Positions 25,901 to 37,900 of a DNA stretch of 64,000 nt are shown here, in pieces (the first letter of the stretch is position 1; the number at the start of each line of letters is the position of its first letter). This DNA comes from Ridgeia piscesae. Taxonomy: Eukaryota; Annelida; Polychaeta; Sabellida; Siboglinidae. The notes under the pieces were generated by a model. That model did no database searches, was not told the origin of the DNA, and worked only from the letters and a program-made list of their open reading frames with translations. The translations under genes and the position numbers were made by a program. The stretch covers positions 503,501-567,500 of the forward strand of contig JAODUO010000465.1 in assembly GCA_025642075.2 (NCBI GenBank). Reading direction: 5' to 3'.

Positions 25901-28900
25901 TGTAGTGACTGAAGACTTCTGTAACCAGTGGGTGGCACTATAGCGACTGAAGACTTCTGTAACCAGTGGGTGGCACTGTAGCGACTGAAGGCTTCTGTAA
26001 CCAGTGGGTGGCACTGTAGTGACTGTAGGCTTCTGTAACCAGTGGGTGGCACTGTAGCGACTGTAGGCTTCTGTAACCAGTGGGTGGCACTGTAGTGACT
26101 GTAGCTTCTGTAACCAGTGGGTGGCACTGTAGTGACTGAAGGCTTCTGTAACCAGTGGGTGGCACCGTAGCGAATGAAGACTTCTGTAACCAGTGGGTGG
26201 CACTGTAGCGACTGAAGACTTCTGTAACCAGTGGGTGGCACTGTAGCGACTGAAGACTTCTGTAACCAGTGGGTGGCACTGTAGCGACTGAAGACTTCTG
26301 TAACAAGTGGGTGGCACTGTAGCGACTGTAGGCTTCTGTAACCAGTGGGTGGCACTGTAGTGACTGTAGGCTTCTGTAACCAGTGGGTGGCACTGTAGTG
26401 ACTGTAGGCTTCTGTAACCAGTGGGTGGCACTGTAGCGACTGTAGGCTTCTGTAACCAGTGGGTGGCACTGTAGTGACTGTAGGCTTCTGTAACCACTGG
26501 GCGGCACTGGTAGGGGGGGACTGTAAGAGCTTCTGTAACCAGTGGGTGGCACTGTAGCGACTGAAGACTTCTGTAACCAGTGGGTGGCACTGTAGTGACT
26601 GAAGCTTCTGTAACCAGTGGGTGGCACTGTAGTGACTGTAGGCTTCTGTAACCAGTGGGTGGCACTGTAGTGACTGAAGGCTTCTGTAACCAGTGGGTGG
26701 CACTGTAGTGACTGGAGACTTCTGTAACCAGTGGGTGGCACTGTAGTGACTGTAGGCTTCTGTAACCAGTTGGTGGCACTGTAGCGACTGTAGGCTTCTG
26801 TAACCAGTGGGTGGCACTATTGTTATGCGTTCGCAGAAAGCTATAGCCAAGTGATGTGACAACACTAAGGATGGGACGAAATTTGATTCGTATTTGAATT
26901 TTTATTTTTCCGCTATTTGATTTAATATTTGAAAGTTCAGCAGCAGTTATGTGTAGCGCTGTGATTTTATACTTTAATATCGACATTGTGTCGAGGGGTG
27001 TTTTGTTAGCAGTGTTGTTTAAGGTTAGTTAATAAATTACCAATGTTATGGTAACTGCTGAGCTCCACATAGCCACCGCAGATCCTGTCGAGTTTTGCAC
27101 AAGTTTATTTTGTTAATTTTATTCTTTATAGGAATTTAAATGATTTTATTTTGTTTGTAGTGCATATATATGTATATAATATATGTGAGGAGAAGTTTGA
27201 CGGCTGTAAGAATCGTTTTCATGCTTAAGTCAGAAAGTAAACAAAAAGATCAATGCCGGTGATGCGTATGGCCACGATGATGATGACTCCGGCTTGGACT
27301 TGTGCCCATGGCCACGGGATGATGCTGCGTCCTGACAAGATATCTTGACACTGTTCAGTATTCTAATCGAATTCGAAGCCACTGAGTATTCGATTCAATA
27401 TTCTATTCGTATTCAAGATTTCAAGGAAGTTCGATTCGAGTAAAATTTCATATTCATCCCATCCTTAGACAACATGTCTGATACGTTTAGTAACATTGTG
27501 TCCTGTGCCACTCAGCCTTGAACATTACATAGCTTCTTAGCCAGACAGCCAGTTCATAGTGCATAGAACATCCCATGGATGGGCTAGATTTCAACTGGTC
27601 TGCTAACGTGCAGTGACATTTGTGAAGACTGCTTTAATTATGCATTGTTGTATCTGTCTGTGGTATGCATTTAGCATTTTAGTAAAGATAATAACAAATA
27701 CGACATACTAATATATTTGCTACATCTTGTTCTTGATATAATGTACCTTTCACACAAGAACTGATACCACTATAGTGAATGACTGTACATGTCCATTCGA
27801 CATGGTGTCGATGCTAATAAAACTAAAACACCCCATGCAGGGGGGTGAATATATGACCTTTTGTAGACTCATTGGCTGTCTTTGAACCACTAAAGGGGGC
27901 AAATGTTGTGAATAGAGACACCTCAATAATACCCTATTCTACAGTCGTGTTTGAGTAATGAGGAGAAATGGAAGAAGAAAGAATCGACGGAAGCTGTCCA
28001 TCATATGTAACAGTGTCATGTAACGTGCATGTTACACTCTCGTTACTTGTGTCTAGCCACCTCTGCTGTGAAACCAAGTCGCCAGTAAGCCACAAATTGT
28101 GTTTGTTTAAAAAACATCATATTTCAGATCTTTGTGCAGATAAGTGTTTTTCATGAGCGTGTAGTTCATAGGTCATATCTCCTTGCAATGTTGTCACGCA
28201 TCAGTGGATAAAGTAAAAGTTCATGTTCATAGATCATAGGGTGTGATGTATTCAACTCACAAGGCTGTGAGGAGCTAAAATCAAAGTTACCATTTCGCAA
28301 GTAAAAAATACCTCGTTGTAGGCTGGCTATATGTTATATTATATGAAGGCATTTTTGGAAGGTCACAACATATCTATAAAGACACTGCTAATCTTGACCT
28401 TTCATGTGGCACCATCGAGAACATGGATCACGTTACTCTATAATGAGTTTTGAATGTCAACTTGATCTTCTTTGGTTTTTTTTAAATATGTTTGAAGTAA
28501 TATGATATTTTTCCCTATCAAAAATGCAAATACTCTTAATGTCTTATGCTGTAGTCTTCTGACTGTGATGTACCTGACTACCTGTTAGTTACCTGTTGCA
28601 AGACTTACCTCTGATTGGGGAACACCTGCTTAACGTGACAAGATAATTGGATTTCTGTCCCCACTATATATATGTAAATGTTTATTGATTTATATAGCAC
28701 CATATTTATACAGTAATATTCTGCGATGCTGTACAATACGCACAAGTCAGTATAAACATTCAACATAATACGCATATATTGATATAATATAAAATAGTGA
28801 AATAAATTAGCTAAATAAATATAAGAATACATTGTTTAATTAATAAAAAATAAACAATATGTAATAATGAAGAATTTCTTTAATGTTTAGTACGAACATC

Positions 28901-31900
28901 CGACGTAGATTAAGTAGTTATCTAACAATTGTAAAGATAATAAAATCTGTAACCATAACTTAGTTGTAGGCTACACCAAAAGCATAATAAAAATAATTTG
29001 TGCATAGCACTAAGGCGGACATTATGTAACTACCGGTATGCGTTGATTCAACAATATTTTGCCTTAATGTATTCATAAAATGGCCAACAAACAGCCAGTC
29101 TATGGCCGTGTTAACATCAAGTACACGTGTACCTGTAACAAGGAGTTTGTCTTTCAGGCTGTAATCAGTGTGTTTATCCAAGCTACTTTGAATTATTTTG
29201 ATTATGCTCAGTAATGATTATGCTCAGTAAAGTTGATGCAGAGTGTCTGTGGAGCAAGGTATGTTTATTGCTTTATGTTCCTCTGGCATCAGTCACATTC
29301 ACCTGGGGCACCATGGCTCCCTGAGTGCACCACCAGCCCCAGTTTGAATTGATTTTGTTGATTTGTAAATTGCAGTGACTCTTCAGAAATAGAGTGCTTA
29401 CAAGATTCAGGTCAGTTGTTTTCAGTGAAGTCAAACATTAATCCTAAACTATGACAAACTATAAGCAAGTATCATAATTAATCAATTATGCTCTGCAATG
29501 CCAAACAGTTTTAGGTTACGAGCACACGGAAAAGATGCGTCACCAGCAAGGTTGCTTGACAATGTATAGATGCTGACACAATGTATACACTCAAAACACT
29601 ACACATATTATAGCATAAGTCTACACAGTCAATGGATGTAAACTTAGCTTTTTCTGTCACCTTCACCATTATTAAAACTTTCACTTGTCTACATGTCTAT
29701 TCTTGTCTGCAGCAACTGGATTTGCCAGCGAACAAGTGAAACTGTTATTAGTTGTAGTCCGTGGGACAATTTAGATGGGGTGTAGGGCAGCTCTGTTCTT
29801 CACGGTTAAACCTACACAGTCTAGCATGCATTGCCTCTGACAGGGTTACCAACACACACCATTCAACTGTAAATATTGTTAATTGCTTATGAATAAGTAG
29901 GTTTTGAAATATGGTTGTGGGTCAAGTGAATTGTTGTACGAATAAGTGACATGTGTGCTATTTGTCCTTGGGACAATTAAACAATGTGATGAATGTCATA
30001 CCCTGAACTTGTGTTGGTTCACCAGCAGGATGTGACAGAACTGTCCTGTGTGCAGGATTGATGTGTGCCGTAGCAGTCACATATTTGATGAACTTGATAA
30101 TATGGCATTCTTGTAACCATGCTGTGAGTTTCTTAACATTTGGCAGGTATAGCTGTCATTTATGAACTACCAAGTTATTCCATCCAGGGATGGCATATTT
30201 GCTAGTTTGTAATAATTCTTTTATTAGAGTTTCTTTGACCTTGAAGTCAGTACAATTGATTGGTGCATGATGTCTAGAAAACCCTAAGTCTGAAGAAGAA
30301 ATAACGGGCTTACTTGTTCCCAGCATCAGTGTAAAAACAGACTATGTCTTGTAGAGTAATTGATATTTCTCACATTTGATTTATTTTTGGCACCGGACAG
30401 GCCTTGATGTAGGCTGTTTGTGGCATATTATCAGATATGGTTTTATTTTCATTTATGAACGTTGTGTCAAAATGTGTGCACTTGAATACGTTGTCTGAGA
30501 GAACGGAGTAAACGTTTGTTTGTTGGTGGTGCTTTAGTTTTAAACTTGTGATGTTGCGTCTAAACCGAGAGTGCCAACAACTGTTATCTCAGGTGATAGT
30601 TTTTATTCAGCTAGAAATTTATGTTTCTAAATTGTAAAATTATGCATTTCTGGGATAACTAAACATTGATTTATAATCACACCTGAGTTGAAGGCTTATA
30701 CACATTAATTTGGTGATATCAAAATATATATTAACAGGGTTGGTCTGAAATGTAAAATATTGGAAGTCCAACTTCAAACAAACCTGTCTCTGATCCACCG
30801 TCAAAAGAAATGTTATCTTATATTAGACATTAGTATTCTAAGATAAATTTGTTGTTTGCACATGGCTGATGTATTACTTGGCTTCCGTTTGTTTTACCTA
30901 CCTTGTTTGGACATGTGCAAAATGAAAAAAGTATAAAATTAAGTTCTTAAAAAAGAATTGGCCACGCAGACATTTGTACCAGGAAGTCTGCCCTCTAGAG
31001 TATCGGAATGTTCTACATCAAAGTTAACTCTGCTCGCCTCTGCATTATTGCCAATCAGTTTTGGTTTGCAACTGGATGTTTTGTTTTACCATTTGAAAGT
31101 GTTTTACCATTTGCAAGTTTTGTCAAATTGAGAACATTGTTCCGAGCTTGATAAAGTAACTAAGCAAATTGGCAAGCAGCAAACCTTCAAAATGTATGTT
31201 GTGGTCGTAAGAACGTAATACTAACTGAAAAAGAAACCCAGGAGCTGACAGTGATACCCGCACTTTAAATAGCGTCAGTCACAATTCTTAGGACTGCTCA
31301 AAGCGCTTTACACTTTACTCCCTGCCAGACCTGTTCACTCAGACACCACCTCGACTTGTTTGCGAAGTTATCAGCCATGCTGAAGTTACTGCATGAATAC
31401 TATCATAAACAAATACCCCACTGTCTACAGTCAGGTGTTCATTCGTACAGTTTAGTGAGCAAGAGTCAACCAACTTGACATGGTTCAACAACGTTGCAAA
31501 GGATTTGAACCCAGGTTCTCTTGGTTAAGGGTCTGACGCTCTGGTCAATGAGCTGCTGTGATCTACCATGGGTGTCACCTGATGTCCTACTAATGTGTGT
31601 CCTGGATCTCACCTGATTGTCCTACTTGTCCTGTCTGTATTTGTCCTAGCCGTCCTGATGTATGCCCCTCTTCTCTTCCAGAACCCTGTTGCCCACTGCT
31701 GGTCAGAACCCGGTCATTTTAAGCGGAAATTCTGCAATATCTGTAGAAAGCGACTTGAAGACAGCTTAGCGATGCGCTGTGAAAGTGAGTGATTACATGT
31801 CTGTCCTGTAGGTGTCTCGTGTTCTACAACCTTGTAGATATAGTTATGTCATCTACAACTCTGTCATTGGATGTTGACAAAATAATGCATACTTTTAAAA

Positions 31901-34900
31901 TGATACCCGTTCGAAAATCGTCATTGCGTAACTCAAGCACCGACTCTGCCTGTCACACTTTGCATGTGATTACATCATACATATGAGCATGTAGTCTATT
32001 TCTGGGACACTCTGGAACATGGTAACACAATTTTCAGCTGTATTAGTGCAGGTGAATGTCTTTCCCCCAAATATCGCCCGGCATCTCTGCTAGTACGATT
32101 ATAACATACGTTCACATGGAAACATATAGCGCTGATTTCTGTGTAGTCTGTTTTAAACATTTGAATACCAGGACACACAACTAGGTTGTGTATCTGCACT
32201 GAACAAGTTACTTCTTATACATAAACATTAAGAAGTGGTTGTCTTAGACCGAGACACCACATATTTATCTAAATAAGGCAAGCAAATGTTGTGCATGTAA
32301 CGTTTGTTTCAGTCTGAGTACTACAGTCACATGGAGTGTGTGATGTTTGTTTCAGTCTGTGAGTACTACAGTCACATGGAGTGTGTAATGTTTGTTTCAG
32401 TCTGTGAGTACTACAGTCACATGGAGTGTAATGTTTGTTTCAGTCTGTGAGTACTACAGTCACATGGAGTGTGTGATGTTTGTTTCAGTCTGAGTGTGAG
32501 TACTACAGTCACATGGAGTGTGATGTTTGTTTCAGTCTGTGAGTACTACAGTCACATGGAGTGTGTAATATTTATTTCAGTCTGTGAGTACTACAGTCAC
32601 ATGGAGTGTGTGATGTTTGTTTCAGTCTGGTGAGTACTACAGTCACATGGAGTGTGATGTTTGTTTCAGTCTGTGAGTACTACAGTCACATGGAGTGTAA
32701 TGTTTGTTTCAGTCTGAGTACTACAGTCACATGGAGTGTGTGATGTTTGTTTCAGTCTGTGAGTGTGAGTACTACAGTCACATGGAGTGTGATGTTTGTT
32801 TCAGTCTGTGAGTACTACAGTCACATGGAGTGTGTAATGTTTATTTCAGTCTGTGAGTACTACAGTCACATGGAGTGTGTGATGTTTGTTTCAGTCTGTG
32901 AGTACTACAGTCACATGGAGTGTGTAATATTTATTTCAGTCTGTGAGTACTACAGTCACATGGAGTGTGTGATGTTTGTTTCAGTCTGTGAGTACTACAG
33001 TCACATGGAGTGCATGGACTTTATTGTGAGTGACTGCAAGGAGTGTGCCACCTACGTACCACGGAGCGACAAGGTCAGTGTCACCACTCCACACACAACC
33101 AATGTACCACACTCCACACACAACCATTGTACCACACACAGTCTCAATACTCTCACTCCACACAACCATTGTACCACACACAGTCTCAGTACTATCACTC
33201 CACACAACCATTGTACCACACACAGTCTCAATACTCTCACTCCACACAACCATTGTACCACACACAGTCTCAATACTCTCACTCCACACAACCATTGTAC
33301 CACACACAGTCTCAATACTCTCACTCCACACAACCATTGTACCACACACAGTCTCAGTAATCTCACTCCACACAACCATTGTACCACACACAGTCTCAAT
33401 ACTCTCACTCCACACAACCATTGTACCACACACAGTCTCAATACTCTCACTCCACACAACCATTGTACCACACACAGTCTCAGTAATCTCACTCCACACA
33501 ACCATTGTACCACACACAGTCTCAATACTCTCACTCCACACAACCATTGTACCACACACAGTCTCAATACTCTCACTCCACACAACCATTTCTTGGTGTT
33601 TCAGTCTATAGACTCTTGTGGTTTCAGTCTATAGACTCTTGTGGTTTCAGTCTATAGACTCTGTTGTTTTCGTTTGTTTCTATCTCTAGACTCTGTTGTT
33701 GTGGTTTCAGTCTGTAGACTATGTTGTTGTGGTTTCAGTCTGTAGACTGTTGTTGTTTCAGTCTGCAGACTCTGTTGTTGTTGTTGTTGTTGTTTCAGTC
33801 TGTAGACTCTGTTGTTGTTGTTGTTTCAGTCTGTAGACTATGTTGTTGTGGTTTCAGTCTGTAGACTATGTTGTTGTTGTGGTTTCAATCTGTAGACTCT
33901 GTTGTTGTTGTTGTTTCAGTCTGTGGACTCTGTTGTTGTGGTTTCAGTCTGTAGACTATGTTGTTGTTGTTGTTGTTGTTGTTTCAGTCTGTAGACTATG
34001 TTGTTGTTGTTGTGGTTTTAGTCTGTAGACTTTGTTGTTGTTGTTGTTTCAGTCTATATACTCTGTTGTTGTTTCAATCTGTAGACTCTGTTGTTGTTGT
34101 TATTTCAATCTATAGACTTTTTGTTGTTGTTGTTTCAGCCTGTAGACATTGTTGTTGTTGTTGTTTCAGTCTGTAGACTAATGTTGAGGTTTCAGTCTGT
34201 AGACTCTGTTGTTGTGGTTTCAGTCTGTAGACTCTGTTGTTGTGGTTTCAGTCTGTAGACTCTGTTGTTGTGGTTACAGTCTGTAGACTCTGTTGTTGTG
34301 GTTACAGTCTGTAGACTCTGTTGTTGTGGTTTCAGTCTGTAGACTCTGTTGTTGTTGTTTCAGTCTGTAGACTCTGTTGTTGTGGTTTCAGTCTGTAGAC
34401 TCTGTTGTTGTGGTTACAGTCTGTAGACTCTGTTGTTGTGGTTTCAGTCTGTAGACTCTGTTGTTGTGGTTTCAGTCTGTAGACTCTGTTGTTGTGGTTT
34501 CAGTCTGTAGACTCTGTTGTTGTGGTTACAGTCTGTAGACTCTGTTGTTGTGGTTTCAGTCTGTAGACTCTGTTGTTGTGGTTTCAGTCTGTAGACTCTG
34601 TTGTTGTGGTTACAGTCTGTAGACTCTGTTGTTGTGGTTTCAGTCTGTAGACTCTGTTGTTGTTGTTTCAGTCTGTAGACTCTATTGTTGAGGTTTCAGT
34701 CTGTAGACTCTGTTGTTGTGGTTTCAGTCTGTAGACTCTGTTGTTGAGGTTTCAGTCTGTAGACTCTGTTGTTGAGGTTTCAGTCTGTAGAGTCTGTTGT
34801 TGAGATTACAGTCTGTAGACTCTGTTGTTGTGGTTTCAGTCTGTAGACTCTGTTGTTGTGGTTTCAGTCTATGCCCATACAGCTGCACCACTGGAGAGAG

Positions 34901-37900
34901 GGGAATCTACCTGGCAACTCAAAGTGTTTGCTGTGTAAGAAGACGTGCTGGTCGTCAGAGTGTCTCGCCGGCATGCGTTGTGAATGGTGTGGCGTCACGG
35001 TAAGACATATAACTGTATGTCACATGACTATATGTCACATGACTGATAAGACCACGAGATACGATATGATTAGGTGTATTACTAACATGTCGCATTAAAT
35101 GTGAGAGTTTATGAATGAACTTTTCCTTGTAGTCGTGATTAGTTGTTGTTCTAGGCATATGCCTAGCCACGTGCATTTAACGTGACAGTACCACTTTCTG
35201 TTTGTTGTCCCAGGCACATGCCTATTGCCACCTGCAGTTGCCAAGGGAGTGCAGCTTCGGCTGTCTGAGACAGATTATGCTGCCCCCTGGATGTCTCACA
35301 GTTCCTCGTGTTGACGTTTCCATGGAGACCATGTATGGCTACCAGAAAAAACAAGGTTGGCTGCTTGTTATGTCAACATTTGTGATGCCTGACTCGTTTC
35401 GCTGAACATATCCATATAGCAGCCTGACCCTAATTGTGTATGCGTCTACCTTCTGCTGTTTGTTTAGTCGTTACGTCTAGCTTAATAACTTACTACAGTT
35501 GTGTTGTTTTCTGCTTATGTGGCAAACTGAAATTAAATCAGACTTCTGTCCCACATATGTTTGACATTAACATAATTATAGTGACAGCTGAATTGATACG
35601 AACAAGTCTGCCAATAATCAAGTTACACATAACTGTAGTTTTCTATTTGTCACTGGCAAAATAGTATATGTGACGTGTTCTAACGAAATGAGTCGTATGT
35701 CAGCGAACTTGATTTCGAGAAAACATCGCATAAACAATGCAACGATGATTTCCAAAGATTTTTACGTTTTGTCACTAAAGTATACTTCGGTATCTTTTCT
35801 GTCAATTGGCAATGCTTATTTCTCATTTATATTATTATTTAGTACAGCAGTTAGCATGATATATTTTCGACAATGAACATGAGTAGAGAGTTTATTTCGG
35901 AAGCATTAAATGGAGTAATAGAAGCAAAACGGCCGATTTTGGAACAACGATGTACTCGGTCGTGTGCTTACGTGACCATGAACATCAAATGTGCTTTCTC
36001 CATTTGAAACTTTCTACCCCAGACATGTTCAGCGTCCAATAACTTCGGTTGTGTGTGAGATAGGTCCATGACGTTTGCACCATTGGAAAGATTAATAAAT
36101 CTTCTTTCCAATGATGTGACTAACATTTTGTTGTTGTTGACATGACTCATTTCGTTAGAACACGTCACATATAATCTTGATAATAATAATGTGTGAATTA
36201 TTCATCCGTAAGTGATGATAGAGTTTCTGATTCTCAGTGTTTCTGCTTTCAGCGTTGCAAGGTAAGCTGGTTTTGTTGAGCCTTCACAGTATGTAGGTAC
36301 CCAGTTGAGTATGTCAAGTGTGTGGGACAGAGGTTGTGTGTAGACGTTGAGTATGTCAAGTGTGTGGGACAGAGGTAATGTGTAGACGTTGAGTATGTCA
36401 TGTCTGTGGGACAGAGGTAATGTGTAGACGTTGAGTATGTCATGTCTGTGGGACAGAGGTAATGTGTAGACGTTGAGTATGTCATATCTCTGGGACAGAG
36501 GTAATGTGTAGACGTTGAGTATGTCATGTCTGTGGGACAGAGGTAATGTGTAGACGTTGAGTATGTCATGTCTGTGGGACAGAGGTAATGTGTAGACGTT
36601 GAGTATGTCATGTCTGTGGGACAGAGGTTGTGTGTAGACGTTGAGTATGTCAAGTGTGTGGGACAGAGGTTGTGTGTAGACGTTGAGTATGTCAAGTGTG
36701 TGGGACAGAGGTAATGTGTAGACGTTGAGTATGTCATGTCTGTGGGACAGAGGTAATGTGTAGACGTTGAGTATGTCATGTATGTGGGACAGAGGTAATG
36801 TGTAGACAGTTGAGTATGTCATGTCTGTGGGACAGAGGTAATGTGTAGACGTTGAGTATGTCATGTCTGTGGGACAGAGGTAATGTGTAGACAGTTGAGT
36901 ATGTCAAGTGTGTGGGGCAGAGGTAATGTGTAGACAGTTGAGTATGTCAAGTGTGTGGGACAGAGGTAATGTGTACACAGTTGAGTATCTCAAGTGTGTT
37001 GGACAGAGATAATGTGTAGACAGTTGAGTATGTCAAGTGTGTGGGACAGAGGTAATGTGTAGACAGCATACCACAACTAAACTCATTTGTATAAACCTTT
37101 TTTAACTGTTCCTCAGTGGTTGAATAAAATGTTTGTAATTTTGTTAAGTTTTGTGTTTGGTGGTTTGGAATGTGCTGTGCAAATGAAGCTTTTTGTATAA
37201 TTAAGTAACTTCAAAAGTAAGGAGTAAAAATGTTTTGTTTGCTAATTTTTTCTACCTCCAGTTTCAGAAGAGTTCTCGTCCAGTGGCGACTCAAAGACGG
37301 AAGAAGAAGACAAGCGCTCTCCTAAGGAAAAGGAAGTAAAAGACAAGGATAAAGATCGTGATGAAGGTAAATAAACGATGCTTTTGAAAACGTTGACTGC
37401 GTCGAATTGAGGAATTCCCATGGACCAGCTAGTGAGGGTTGTGAAAATTCTTCTCAAACTGACACGTTTCGTGCGAACGCTCCTTCCTAACTTCTGACCA
37501 ACACATTTAGCTTGCAAGCGGGTACCTAGTGCACACAATATGCAGTACACTCGGTCTCAGTGCACACAGTACCAATGCACTCGGTCCCAGAGCACTCACA
37601 CATAAAGTACCAGTGCACTTGGTTCCAGTGCACTCACGCATAAAGTACCGGTGCACTCGGTCCCAGTGCACTCATGCACTCGGTCCCAGTGCACTCATGC
37701 ACACAGTATCAGTGCACTTGGTCCCATTGCACTCATGCACAAAGTACCGATGCACTCGGTCCCAGTGCACTCATGCACACAGTACCAGTGCACTCGGTCC
37801 CAATGCACACAGTACCAGTGCACGCGGTACACAGTGCATAGGGAAATGTTAGTAATATAGTTATTTAGTTTAGTGCAACATGTTCTTCATTCAACTCTCC

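Noticed and set aside
25672..26986. Minus-strand frames of 374-397 codons
   Set aside because: 38-bp array read in rotating frames. No start context, splice signals or non-repeat domain.
33085..33592. CRISPR-like array of direct repeats
   Set aside because: Units are contiguous with no unique spacers, and the window is clearly eukaryotic.
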